Positions 1 to 7,368 of a stretch of DNA of 20,438 nt are shown here, piece after piece. The stretch is from assembly GCA_002482685.1 (NCBI GenBank), contig DLGL01000018.1, forward strand, positions 2,649-23,086, written 5' to 3'. Source of the stretch: Bacteriovoracaceae bacterium UBA7695 (GTDB taxonomy: Bacteria > Bdellovibrionota > Bacteriovoracia > Bacteriovoracales > Bacteriovoracaceae). The notes under the pieces were generated by a model. The model saw only the letters and a program-made list of their open reading frames with translations. It searched no databases and was not told the DNA's origin. Every line of letters starts with the position of its first letter. Position 1 is the first letter of the stretch. Both the position numbers and the translations under genes were made by a program.

Positions 1-2
1 TT

Positions 3-185
3 GCCGATATCCACGCCTCAAGCCTTTACCGAAAAGCCGAAGATTACTACCTCAAGGCCAAATCCTCTTACAGACGCAAGTATTTCAATAAGGCCAAGGA
101 ATATGCCGTCCTTTCTAAGAAGTACTCTGAGCGCGCAGAATACTCAGCTGTCCGAAAAAAAGCCCTTGAAGGCAACGCCGAATAA
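3..185 (+). CDS. C-terminal part of a DUF4398-like envelope protein
   Basis: An open frame runs from the window edge to a TAA at 183-185 and gives about 60 residues beginning ADIHASSLYRKAEDYYLKAK. It is rich in Ala, Lys, Tyr and Glu and has the repeating pattern of a helical hairpin: Y-x-K-A-E-x-Y, then Y-F-x-K-A-x-E-Y-A, then Y-S-E-R-A-E. This pattern matches the C-terminal half of DUF4398-type periplasmic lipoproteins, which often sit beside pal and ybgF-like genes. The start and any signal peptide lie outside the window. A competing frame opening with TTG at position 1 is Pro/Ser-rich and looks non-coding. The CpoB-like gene 69 bases downstream supports an envelope role. The family call is from pattern only. 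Confidence 0.6.
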   Translation, partial: ADIHASSLYRKAEDYYLKAKSSYRRKYFNKAKEYAVLSKKYSERAEYSAVRKKALEGNAE

Positions 186-254
186 TTAAATCCCAGACAA
201 GATTGACATCTTTGAGATAGAATCTTCACATCAATTTATAAAGGGTGAAAGAAT
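186..254 (+). promoter_or_regulatory. Possible promoter region ahead of the CpoB-like operon
   Basis: This is the only real gap before a run of overlapping plus-strand genes, so a promoter is expected here. A perfect TTGACA lies at 203-208, but no good -10 box follows at 16-18 bases. Alternatively TAGAAT (218-223) pairs with CAGACA (194-199) at an 18-base spacing. Neither pairing is convincing. A GGGTGAAAG stretch just before the ATG at 255 may serve as ribosome binding site. No hairpin terminator for the upstream gene is visible. Confidence 0.25.
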
Positions 255-1019
255 ATGAAATTCTTGAGTTTCTTCTTTTTATTAGTTCTCTCTGTTTCAT
301 GTATTAAAACTGCAGAGCAAGTTAACCGTGAAAAGCGCATCGAGAGCATGAACGCACAGTTAACCGACTCGCAAGGTTTAGTAGCTGATATGGTGGGACA
401 GATCAAAGATATGCAGTCCCAGTTAGATAAACTCAATGGAAAAATTGAGGAGCTGGAGTATAAAAATAAAAGCATCGACCCTGAATCATTTAATAAAATG
501 AATGAATCAATTACATTGATGAAAACTCAACAGGAAACTGAAGGGGTGCAGCTTCAACAAATCCAGAATGAATTAAAAGAGCAGCGTGCTTTTATTGAAA
601 AAGTCACGGCTTCATTGAGCTCATCTAGTGGCAATCCAGGAAAGTCTCAAAAAAAAAGCGCTAAAACGGAACTAGCTCACGCTCTGGAGCTAGTGACCAA
701 CAATTCATTCAGTGATGCCAGAGAAGAACTGGAAGCTCTGATAGATCACTCAGAGCTCACTCCGGGTGATCACAATAAAGTTTTCCATGGTCTGGGCCGG
801 GTCGAGTACTACACAAAGAATTACGAAAAGGCCCTGGTCTACTTCAGTAAGATCTATTCACGATTCCCTAAAGCCTCATTAGCACCTAGTAGTTTGCTAT
901 TTATTGCCCGCAGTTTAAAGAAAATGGAAAAGAATACTGAATCCAAAGAAGCCTTTGCGAAAGTAATTGAAGACTATCCCAAATCTAAAGAGGCTAAAGA
1001 GGCCAAAAAAGAAATGTAG
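255..1019 (+). CDS. CpoB/YbgF-like lipoprotein (coiled coil plus TPR)
   Basis: The 254-residue product begins with a Lys and a hydrophobic stretch ending LSVSC, so Cys16 is the probable lipidation site; Ser rather than Leu at -3 makes the lipobox slightly off-consensus. Residues about 20-110 are a heptad-like coiled coil rich in Gln, Glu, Lys and Leu. A low-complexity Ser/Lys linker follows. Residues about 130-254 form TPR-like helices with the YbgF-style pattern of a YEKAL..F..I..RFP unit, then an AFAKVIEDYPKS unit. CpoB/YbgF works with Tol-Pal and coordinates outer-membrane constriction with peptidoglycan synthesis; here only the architecture supports that role. The gene ends with TAG overlapping the GTG start of tsaD by one base. 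A run of nine A residues lies at about 649-657. Confidence 0.75.
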   Translation: MKFLSFFFLLVLSVSCIKTAEQVNREKRIESMNAQLTDSQGLVADMVGQIKDMQSQLDKLNGKIEELEYKNKSIDPESFNKMNESITLMKTQQETEGVQLQQIQNELKEQRAFIEKVTASLSSSSGNPGKSQKKSAKTELAHALELVTNNSFSDAREELEALIDHSELTPGDHNKVFHGLGRVEYYTKNYEKALVYFSKIYSRFPKASLAPSSLLFIARSLKKMEKNTESKEAFAKVIEDYPKSKEAKEAKKEM

Positions 1020-2071
1020 TGGATGCGATTACCAAAAAGCGTAAAATCATTTTAGGGATTGAGACAAGTTGTGATGACACTTCTGTTTGTCTTATGGAGG
1101 TCACTGAAGGTGGCCCGAGAATCCTTTCACTCAATAGTTATAACCAAGATTTCCTTCTCGCAAAATGGGGAGGGGTCGTTCCTGAGCTCGCGGCCCGAAG
1201 CCATGTAAAAGCGATTCCTCCACTCCTAAATGTTTCTTTCAAAGAAGCGGGAATTACCGCCGAAGATGTGACAGAAGTGGCCGTGACAACTCATCCCGGC
1301 CTCACGGGATCACTCCTGACTGGAATTAATCTTGCTAAGACATTTGCCCTGATTCATGAACTTCCCATTATTCCGGTAAATCATCTTTATGCACACCTTG
1401 AAGCTATTCATCTTACCGAGGAAGTTCCTTACCCCTACTTAGGCTTATTAGTCAGTGGAGGCCATACCGCGTTTTTTTGGGTTAAAGGTCCCAATGATAT
1501 GGATGTTCTCGGGAACACTTTGGATGACGCTGCCGGGGAAGCTTTTGATAAAGGTGGAAAGATGTTAGGTGTGGGATATCCCGCTGGAAAAATAATTGAT
1601 GATCTGGCAGTTAGTGGTGAGATTTCAAAGTTCACTTTCCCAATCAGTTATATGCGTGATCGTCCGGGAAAGATGAGTTATTCAGGACTTAAAACAGCAT
1701 TGCGGGTGAAGCTTGAAAAGATGAGCTCAGAAGAAATTCAAGTAGAAATTCCGCATCTGTGTGCTGGTTATCAGGAAGCCATCGTTCAGACATTGAGAAT
1801 TAAGGCCGAAGAAATCATTGAAAAGATTCTCAATCAAAAAATCAAATCTTTTGAAACCCCACTCGTAATTGGTGGTGGAGTGGCCTGCAACTCCCGTTTG
1901 AAAACAGTTATGCAGAAACATTTCAAAAATGTTCATGTGGTTAAACCCACATTCTGTACTGACAATGCAGGAATGATTGCTAACTGGGCGGCAAGAGTTC
2001 CGGAGCAGATTGTGAATTTTCCTGAATGCTTAAACCTTGATGCCAGAAATCGGTTTGTTGAGAAAAAATAA
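1019..2071 (+). CDS. tsaD: tRNA N6-adenosine threonylcarbamoyltransferase TsaD
   Basis: The enzyme transfers the threonylcarbamoyl group from TC-AMP to A37 of ANN-decoding tRNAs, acting in the cytoplasm with TsaB and TsaE, which are not in this window. The 350 residues match the family length. Visible motifs are GIETSCDDTS (13-22), the metal-ligand pair in NHLYAH (His122 and His126), VSGGHTA (145-151), a DDAAGEAFDKGGKMLG segment and the C-terminal GGGVACNSRL and FCTDNAGMIA motifs. The start is GTG, overlapping the preceding stop by one base (TAGTG) with no strong Shine-Dalgarno sequence, so translation is probably coupled to the upstream lipoprotein gene. The stop overlaps the rsmA ATG (TAATG). 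Confidence 0.97.
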   Translation: MDAITKKRKIILGIETSCDDTSVCLMEVTEGGPRILSLNSYNQDFLLAKWGGVVPELAARSHVKAIPPLLNVSFKEAGITAEDVTEVAVTTHPGLTGSLLTGINLAKTFALIHELPIIPVNHLYAHLEAIHLTEEVPYPYLGLLVSGGHTAFFWVKGPNDMDVLGNTLDDAAGEAFDKGGKMLGVGYPAGKIIDDLAVSGEISKFTFPISYMRDRPGKMSYSGLKTALRVKLEKMSSEEIQVEIPHLCAGYQEAIVQTLRIKAEEIIEKILNQKIKSFETPLVIGGGVACNSRLKTVMQKHFKNVHVVKPTFCTDNAGMIANWAARVPEQIVNFPECLNLDARNRFVEKK

Positions 2072-2868
2072 TGAGTAAATTTCCTACCGCTAATAAAAGT
2101 TTCGGCCAGCATTTTCTCAATAGCCCTACGGTTATAAAAAAAATAACTTCGCCCTTTCCAGAAACTTGCGACTCTATTGTTGAAGTGGGTCCGGGTCCGG
2201 CGGTTCTTACGCCTTTGTTAGCAAGCTACGATAAGCCCATTTATGTTATAGAAATGGATGAGCGTTTCGTAGAGCTTCTGGCCCCTGTAGTGGGTGCGGA
2301 GAATATTTATCGTCAGGATGCTCTAGATTTTGACTGGAACAATTTTCTCCAACAAAAAAAACATAAATCGATCTGGCTTGTTTCAAATCTTCCTTACAAC
2401 GTAAGTGTACCATTAACTCTGGCATTTCTAAGAATCCCTGAAATCACTCAAATGACACTCATGTATCAAAAAGAAGTGGCCCAAAAGATTCTTCCAAATG
2501 ATATGAGAAACGCCATGGGATCTTTATATGTTCTCATGCAATCTCAGTTTGACGTCACTCATGTGGTCTATGCACCTCCTGGAGCCTTTTTTCCTCCACC
2601 GAAAGTCGACTCTCAGGTTTTAACTTTTAAACGAAAGGCGAGCCCCTTGATCCCTCTGAGCGAAGTCGACAACTTTGAAAGTTACCTACGTCTGGTTTTC
2701 GCCAATCGTAGAAAACAGCTCGGTGGGATTCTTCGCAAAGAATGGGGAGCGCAAATGGCCACTCAGTGTATGAATGGAGCTGGCCTGTCCATGGAAATCC
2801 GGGCGGAAGCCTTAACCCTTAATCAAGTATTAAAACTTTATGAAATTTTTTCTTCTTACTCTTCTTAG
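2071..2868 (+). CDS. rsmA: 16S rRNA adenine(1518/1519)-N6-dimethyltransferase RsmA (KsgA)
   Basis: RsmA makes the two adjacent dimethyladenosines near the 3' end of 16S rRNA late in 30S assembly, using S-adenosylmethionine. The 265-residue protein has the family N-terminus NKSFGQHFLN, the SAM-binding motif EVGPGPAVLT (38-47), the acidic ribose-binding EMDE (61-64), the catalytic NLPYN motif (106-110) and the PPGAFFPPPKVDSQV segment, followed by the helical C-terminal domain (FANRRKQL). It starts with an ATG that shares one base with the tsaD stop. Its last 29 bases overlap the start of the outer-membrane protein gene in another frame. Confidence 0.97.
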   Translation: MSKFPTANKSFGQHFLNSPTVIKKITSPFPETCDSIVEVGPGPAVLTPLLASYDKPIYVIEMDERFVELLAPVVGAENIYRQDALDFDWNNFLQQKKHKSIWLVSNLPYNVSVPLTLAFLRIPEITQMTLMYQKEVAQKILPNDMRNAMGSLYVLMQSQFDVTHVVYAPPGAFFPPPKVDSQVLTFKRKASPLIPLSEVDNFESYLRLVFANRRKQLGGILRKEWGAQMATQCMNGAGLSMEIRAEALTLNQVLKLYEIFSSYSS

Positions 2869-4147
2869 TTTTATTCCACTGGCCCACTCATCTGCACCTG
2901 AACTTTTTGGTGCCTCTGCGGGTGCTATCGCTTCAGGAAATCAAGCAGTCAAGCAGTCTGCGGCCAACAACTACTATGCTGCAGCTCTTTTAGGTTATTC
3001 TAAATCCACTCAGTTTAGCTTTGATTTGTTCTACATTGATACTGCATTTAAAAAGATAAATAATGTTGTCATCAAAAATGAAACGAACTCAGTTAATTCT
3101 AATGAAAGAGGTAACGTCAGAGTCAATCCTTCACCTACAACGATGGTGGCGATTCACTTTTCCACTCCACTTTTTGCTCCTGAGGGACCGAAATTTAATT
3201 TTAGCTTCACCTCACCTGTTGACCGTCTCATGGAAACTGATAGCGGTGATCCATATGCTCCAAGATATGTAATGTATGCCAGTCGTTCTCTGAGGCCTTC
3301 GTTAATTTTTTCATTGGCCCAATCGTTTAATGACTGGAGCTTCTCCGGAGGTGTACATACCGGAATCCAGTCTAGCGGCGAAGCCTTTTTCGTCACAAGA
3401 ACAACTGCAGGCACAAATAGCACGGGTAAACTTGGCTACAATGCTAAACCTTCAATTGCGGCCGTCATTTCTGTAGCAAAAAAATCTAACAACCACACTA
3501 GCTACCTGAACTTTCAACAGGAAATGAAATCGCGCTTTAAGAGCCGGGCCGTGAGTGAAACGGAAATAGCTTCTAGTGCTGCTTTTCAATTTGACCTGGA
3601 TCTCACATCACTTCTTTACTATGATCCTACAACCATCAGGGCAGGCCATCAGATAGAGTTTCAGGATAGTCAGCTCTATGTTTCTCTGGATTATCAAATA
3701 TGGAGAAATTTTGAATCTTCAGCACTCGAAATAAGAAAGCGTGGGGGCTCAATTAACAGCTCAAAAGATTATGAGAAGTTAAAACTCCGGGATATTTTCA
3801 TTCCGAAAATTGGTTATGAGAAAAATCTCAATGAAAAATGGATTGCGAAGGCTGGATATTTTTATCGGGAATCTCCTTTCCAAACAAACAACTTAAAAAA
3901 TGCCGGAAACTCCATCGATGCTAGTAAGCACGTTACCTCTTTAGGTATTGCCCACCTCTTCTCACTTTACGGGAAAGAAATAACCTGGGATCTGGCCTAT
4001 CAGGCCCACTTTCTCAAATCTCAGAAAATCAAAAAAACTCCGAACCTAGAGGACGATCAGACTGCAGGCACAAAGATCGGTGGCCCAGGATATGACGTTG
4101 GTGGTATGATCCACGTCGTGAGCATGGGACTTAGCTGGATGTATTAA
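2840..4147 (+). CDS. Predicted outer-membrane beta-barrel protein (possibly FadL/OmpP1-like)
   Basis: The 435-residue product opens with a classical signal peptide (Met-Lys then a Phe/Leu core, probable cleavage after LAHS at about 17). Mature N-terminal residues ELFGASAGAIASGNQAVKQS and the following Ala/Tyr segment recall the hatch region of FadL-type porins (Gly/Ala-rich, ending near NNYYAAALLGY). The rest alternates polar and aromatic residues in strand-like blocks, contains many Ser/Asn/Lys turns, lacks cysteine, and finishes on an aromatic residue (GLSWMY), as expected of a barrel. The start lies 29 bases inside rsmA, and no other start would keep the signal peptide. The stop directly abuts smpB. 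The FadL link is tentative; outer-membrane location is the firmer call. ACTGCAGGCACAAA occurs twice in the gene and encodes a repeated T-A-G-T. Confidence 0.7.
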   Translation: MKFFLLTLLSFIPLAHSSAPELFGASAGAIASGNQAVKQSAANNYYAAALLGYSKSTQFSFDLFYIDTAFKKINNVVIKNETNSVNSNERGNVRVNPSPTTMVAIHFSTPLFAPEGPKFNFSFTSPVDRLMETDSGDPYAPRYVMYASRSLRPSLIFSLAQSFNDWSFSGGVHTGIQSSGEAFFVTRTTAGTNSTGKLGYNAKPSIAAVISVAKKSNNHTSYLNFQQEMKSRFKSRAVSETEIASSAAFQFDLDLTSLLYYDPTTIRAGHQIEFQDSQLYVSLDYQIWRNFESSALEIRKRGGSINSSKDYEKLKLRDIFIPKIGYEKNLNEKWIAKAGYFYRESPFQTNNLKNAGNSIDASKHVTSLGIAHLFSLYGKEITWDLAYQAHFLKSQKIKKTPNLEDDQTAGTKIGGPGYDVGGMIHVVSMGLSWMY

Positions 4148-4597
4148 ATGGGCATCAAAATCATCTGTAAAAATCAACGGGCCAACTACGATTACTTTAT
4201 CGAAGATAAGTATGAATGCGGTATGGCGCTCCTAGGGACCGAAGTTAAGTCGATGCGTCAAGGCAAGGGAATCATCAACGAAGCCTACATAGTGATCGAT
4301 AGCAGTGGAGAAGCCTGGCTCCAAAACGCCACAATCCCCCATTATGACTTTGGGAATATCAACAATCACAGCGAAACACGCAAGCGTAAGCTCCTGTTAA
4401 AACGTGAAGAAATTGATCAAATTAACAAAAAAATGGCCACAAAAGGCTTCACTCTCATTCCGCTGACCCTCTATTTTAAAGATTCTTTGGTGAAATGCGA
4501 AATAGCCTTAGCTAAAGGTAAAAAACTGTTTGATAAGCGCGATACTGCTGCTAAAAAGGACGTCGAGCGCAAACTTAGACAAGGGCAATTCGATTAA
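4148..4597 (+). CDS. smpB: SsrA-binding protein SmpB
   Basis: SmpB binds tmRNA and delivers it to stalled ribosomes for trans-translation. The 149 residues match the family length and contain ALLGTEVKSMRQGK, the HYDFGNINNH block followed by R-K-R-K-L-L-L, KGFTLIPLTLYFKD, and the tmRNA-binding GKKLFDKRDTAAKKDVERKL tail. The ATG immediately follows the TAA of the barrel gene with no spacer, and the stop overlaps the next gene by one base (TAATG), so expression is probably tied to the upstream operon. The tmRNA gene itself (ssrA) is not visible in the window. Confidence 0.97.
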   Translation: MGIKIICKNQRANYDYFIEDKYECGMALLGTEVKSMRQGKGIINEAYIVIDSSGEAWLQNATIPHYDFGNINNHSETRKRKLLLKREEIDQINKKMATKGFTLIPLTLYFKDSLVKCEIALAKGKKLFDKRDTAAKKDVERKLRQGQFD

Positions 4598-4935
4598 TGG
4601 AACCATCATTAGACAATGTTAGAACCATCTATCCGCTAAATAAGACTAAAATCTTTAAGCATGAAGAGGCTTTGGAGCTTATTCCACTTCTTATGCATAT
4701 TTCAGCTAAAACGAAGCGCGAACTCAATGTTCTCAACTCTCAGTTAGGTTTCCTGAAAACAAATTCAGAAAAAGCACAGCAAATTCAAGAAAAAATCAAT
4801 CTTGAGCTTCAACACTGGTCAGATAAAATCAGAAGATTGGGGGCCATCCCCGTTTCACTCTGTAAAGTTCGCATCCCTGGGGATGAAAGTCATTATCTCT
4901 GGGAATATCCTGAGAACCGTCTCTACATGCACTAA
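4597..4935 (+). CDS. DUF2203-like small protein of unknown function
   Basis: The 112-residue product has an N-terminal KHEEALELIPLL helix, then a long amphipathic Gln/Lys/Glu-rich helix (about 45-85), then IRRLGAIP and a C-terminal SHYLWEYPENRLYMH block. The order EEA..L.P.L, helix, R-L-G-A-x-P, W-x-Y-P-E, terminal H resembles DUF2203 proteins, whose function is not known. There is no signal peptide or membrane segment. The ATG overlaps the smpB stop by one base. It is the last gene of the plus-strand operon and ends 10 bases before the stop of the convergent TauE gene, with no hairpin terminator between. The family assignment is from recollection of the motif. Confidence 0.65.
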   Translation: MEPSLDNVRTIYPLNKTKIFKHEEALELIPLLMHISAKTKRELNVLNSQLGFLKTNSEKAQQIQEKINLELQHWSDKIRRLGAIPVSLCKVRIPGDESHYLWEYPENRLYMH

Positions 4936-4945
4936 AAATTTCTAA

Positions 4946-5680
4946 CTACGAAGTCAGGATTTCACCCGCTCCCTCAATAATCACTTTAATTGCAATCAGC
5001 GCCAGCAGGGCGTTAACAATAAAATTGAATTTTTCATCCGGAATTCTTCGTGAAATAGGAATTGATACTCCTACTCCAACCAGCGTTCCTAAGATCAACA
5101 CCAGCACATGCTCTTTGAGATCACCAAAATTAATACTTGTAGCACCCCAGAAGGCCATGATCTTAGAGACCTGAAGCAAAGCCTGACCTGCACTCTTAGT
5201 AGAGATCATGCCATCACGGGATGTTTTTATACGGTTAAAAAAGGGAGTGACAAGCGGCCCCACAGCACCAACAAAGACACCTAAAAATCCGGAAAGAGCT
5301 CCTAGCCCGATAAAAGTTTTTAACCTTGGCTCCCCCTTGGGTCTGAAAGCAAAAGGATATAGAGAGATTAAAATAAATACCCCCACCATGAGCTTAAGCC
5401 AGCTGGGGTTGATGTGGTCAAAAATACTCGCACCTAACCAGGCGGCCGGAATCATGAGAAGTGCGTAGGCCCCAACATATCTCCAGCTAACGGCCTTGTG
5501 AAAAAGTGCCACACGTAAACTATTAGCAGAGAGTTGAGTGAAACTATGAAGGGGAATGGCCAACTCAGGTGGGAAAACCAACAGGAGCCCTGCAAGAATA
5601 AGTGTCCCCCCACCAAGACCGGTAAGGCTTGTTATGAGAGCACCAAATGTAACGAGAAAAAAAAGCAGAATCGGATTCAT
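4946..5680 (-). CDS. TauE/SafE family (DUF81) membrane permease
   Basis: The 244-residue protein is almost entirely hydrophobic, with roughly eight membrane segments. The N-terminal repeat carries the family hallmark GALITSLTGLGGGTLILAGL, and the second half repeats the logic with GALSGFLGVFVGAVGPLV. TauE/SafE proteins are inner-membrane exporters or importers of small anions such as sulfite, sulfoacetate or other organosulfur compounds; the substrate here cannot be told from sequence. The ATG overlaps the stop of the DUF2252 gene by one base (TAATG), so the two form a two-gene operon. The pairing with DUF2252 does not suggest a substrate. Confidence 0.9.
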   Translation of the reverse strand: MNPILLFFLVTFGALITSLTGLGGGTLILAGLLLVFPPELAIPLHSFTQLSANSLRVALFHKAVSWRYVGAYALLMIPAAWLGASIFDHINPSWLKLMVGVFILISLYPFAFRPKGEPRLKTFIGLGALSGFLGVFVGAVGPLVTPFFNRIKTSRDGMISTKSAGQALLQVSKIMAFWGATSINFGDLKEHVLVLILGTLVGVGVSIPISRRIPDEKFNFIVNALLALIAIKVIIEGAGEILTS

Positions 5681-6861
5681 TACCAGCCCTTGTAATCCTG
5701 ATAAAGCTGGATCTTTCTTCTCATGGCCTCAAAGGCAAGAGAAATTTCGAATGTAAAAAATTTTGAGATCTTATAATAACGGTCAAAGTTTTGTTGAAAA
5801 TCGCGATCAATAATATCAACCATCGCAGGATCTTTGAGACCTTTGCGGTGACCTTTACCTAGTTCGGATCCAACAGAATAGGCAAAATCACTAAGTTCAT
5901 CTTTGTTGAGAAATTTTTTAACTTTTACTGCGAAAGACGGAATTTGTCTTCCCCAGTACTGCTTTCCATTATGGGTACAGTACCCAAGGCGCTCTTCCAT
6001 GCCGTCTGCAAATATCTTACTGGCCTCGATCATTCTGAGCCCATGATGATCAAATGGAGAATAAAAAAAGCGGCTATTTTTTTCAGCGTAAACTTCTTTA
6101 ATATCTAAAAGGATGGCATCAATTCTTGAATCAGGATTTTTCGGAAGTAGTGAGTAGATATAATGTTTCTTACCCAGACTTCCAGGTGTGAGGCCCACTT
6201 CATCAACATAATACTCATTTAACAAACCTAGCTCATTTCTAGAAAGAAGAAACTTATGCAACAAAGAGACAGCAGTTTCACTCCGAACATCCAGAGGAAA
6301 CTCATGCATCTTGCGGGCCCATTTTTTATTGGCCTTCAAATAATCACGGGTAGAAACTTGCCATTTTTCAGGCTTAGCATCTTTGAGCATCTTAAGTTGT
6401 TTATGTGGAATCTCAGGGTGAAGGAAATGGGTGTAATACGCATCAATGAAATGCTCAACCACTCTGCGGTCCAGAAACCCACCACTGTCTTCTCTGCGCA
6501 AGGAGAGGGAGCTCAAAAAACGGATGATATCCCAACAATAAGGACCCATCCGCGAGCGATCAAAATCCATCATCGCCGAACCACGCGAAGTTCGCACGTA
6601 ATTATCTATGTGAGGATTGCCGTGGATAAAAGTTGTCGGAACCTTGCTAAGATCTACAAAACGCTGAAGCTTTGCCTGCATGATAGGTCCGGCCAGTCTG
6701 AAGAAAAGGTAGCGAGCCTCTTTACGAGGCATTGGGGCCATGCCTAAGCGTTTTTGAAAATTCGGGCTCTGCCTTAAGTAGTCTTCCATCCTTAAACTAT
6801 CAGGCCGAAAGTGACTGGGGTCAACATGAGAATTCACTTCAGGAGGCTTTTGGGATATCAT
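5680..6861 (-). CDS. DUF2252 family protein (kinase-like fold)
   Basis: The product has the DUF2252 layout. An RKEARYLFFRLAGPIM block is followed by FIHGNPHIDNY (catalytic-loop-like) and MMDFDRSRMGPYCWDIIRFL (metal-loop-like). The second half has LLDIKEVYAEK, GLRMIEASKIFADGMEERLG, YWGRQIPSF and a helix with ELGKGHRKG. DUF2252 proteins resemble aminoglycoside-phosphotransferase-type kinases, but their substrates are unknown. The residue normally Asp in the H-G-D loop is Asn here (codon at 6616-6618). The start is unsettled: ATGs lie at 6891, 6861 and 6789, none with a good Shine-Dalgarno sequence. 6861 is chosen because residues after it look coding and longer versions run far into the divergent gene. 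A TTGACC-N17-GATAGT pair lies just upstream of the 6789 ATG, which would give a nearly leaderless transcript. Confidence 0.85.
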   Translation of the reverse strand: MISQKPPEVNSHVDPSHFRPDSLRMEDYLRQSPNFQKRLGMAPMPRKEARYLFFRLAGPIMQAKLQRFVDLSKVPTTFIHGNPHIDNYVRTSRGSAMMDFDRSRMGPYCWDIIRFLSSLSLRREDSGGFLDRRVVEHFIDAYYTHFLHPEIPHKQLKMLKDAKPEKWQVSTRDYLKANKKWARKMHEFPLDVRSETAVSLLHKFLLSRNELGLLNEYYVDEVGLTPGSLGKKHYIYSLLPKNPDSRIDAILLDIKEVYAEKNSRFFYSPFDHHGLRMIEASKIFADGMEERLGYCTHNGKQYWGRQIPSFAVKVKKFLNKDELSDFAYSVGSELGKGHRKGLKDPAMVDIIDRDFQQNFDRYYKISKFFTFEISLAFEAMRRKIQLYQDYKGW

Positions 6862-6867
6862 CAGGCG

Positions 6868-7368
6868 ATGAAAGAAAAACTCAGGGATCATTTCATGAAA
6901 ATCGGACCCCGCCGCTTTGTGGTGGGCACCGTTATCATACTGATAATTCTGGATATTCTTAATGGTATTTACCTCAAACAAGTCTGGAGTAAAAATGGAG
7001 AGACTCTCATTCTCCAGAGTCTGCAGATGGCCCAGCTCAATCCCGCCGAATTAAATCCGGGAACAATGACAGAAATTAGAGGCTTAATGGACAAATCCTT
7101 TAGCTTCTTTTTATTTGCGATTTTTCTCAATAATTTATTTTTTTATTTGTTTTATCTCAGAAAAAAACTTTGGGCCCAGGGCTATGTTTTATTTTACGCC
7201 CTCTCAGCAGGCGTTTTTTCAATGACCATGATCGTGGATCAGTTTCAGATGGGTATGGGATGGATCATTTTTAATCTCCTCACCATTCCCGTTTATTTCT
7301 ATCTTTATTTTGGGGTGAAATTGCTGAAAAACGAAACTACCCTTGTGCCAGAAAAGAAGGCACGATAA
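6868..7368 (+). CDS. Small four-helix membrane protein, function unknown
   Basis: The product is about 166 residues. A short basic N-terminus (MKEKLRDHFMKIGPRR) is followed by four likely membrane helices, around residues 18-36, 85-102, 110-128 and 133-152, with a soluble loop of about 45 residues between the first and second. The C-terminus is charged (PEKKAR). I recognise no family. In-frame starts exist at GTG 6811, ATG 6826, TTG 6850, ATG 6868 and ATG 6895. An AGGAGG lies at 6841-6846 but only 3 bases before the TTG and 21 before the 6868 ATG, so the start is uncertain. Upstream starts would overlap the divergent DUF2252 gene. Its last 32 bases overlap, tail to tail, the end of the gene on the other strand. 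Confidence 0.65.
   Translation: MKEKLRDHFMKIGPRRFVVGTVIILIILDILNGIYLKQVWSKNGETLILQSLQMAQLNPAELNPGTMTEIRGLMDKSFSFFLFAIFLNNLFFYLFYLRKKLWAQGYVLFYALSAGVFSMTMIVDQFQMGMGWIIFNLLTIPVYFYLYFGVKLLKNETTLVPEKKAR

Noticed and set aside
1..189. Open frame from TTG at position 1 (62 codons)
   Set aside because: It is Pro/Ser/Thr-rich without family features, while the frame from position 3 gives a well-formed helical protein end.
671..694. 8-bp inverted repeat ACTAGCTC-N8-GAGCTAGT
   Set aside because: It is inside the CpoB-like coding sequence, in a stretch repeating Glu-Leu/Ala-Leu codons; codon repetition explains it.
744..771. GATCAC/GTGATC inverted repeat
   Set aside because: Short arms within coding sequence and no link to a promoter or terminator.
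3403..4075. Repeated 14-mer ACTGCAGGCACAAA in the barrel gene
   Set aside because: Only two copies, both encoding Thr-Ala-Gly-Thr in turns; no array or mobile-element pattern.
6256..6747. 163-codon plus-strand open frame
   Set aside because: It lies fully opposite the DUF2252 gene, whose motifs are clear; composition is Arg/His-rich and no ribosome binding site is seen.
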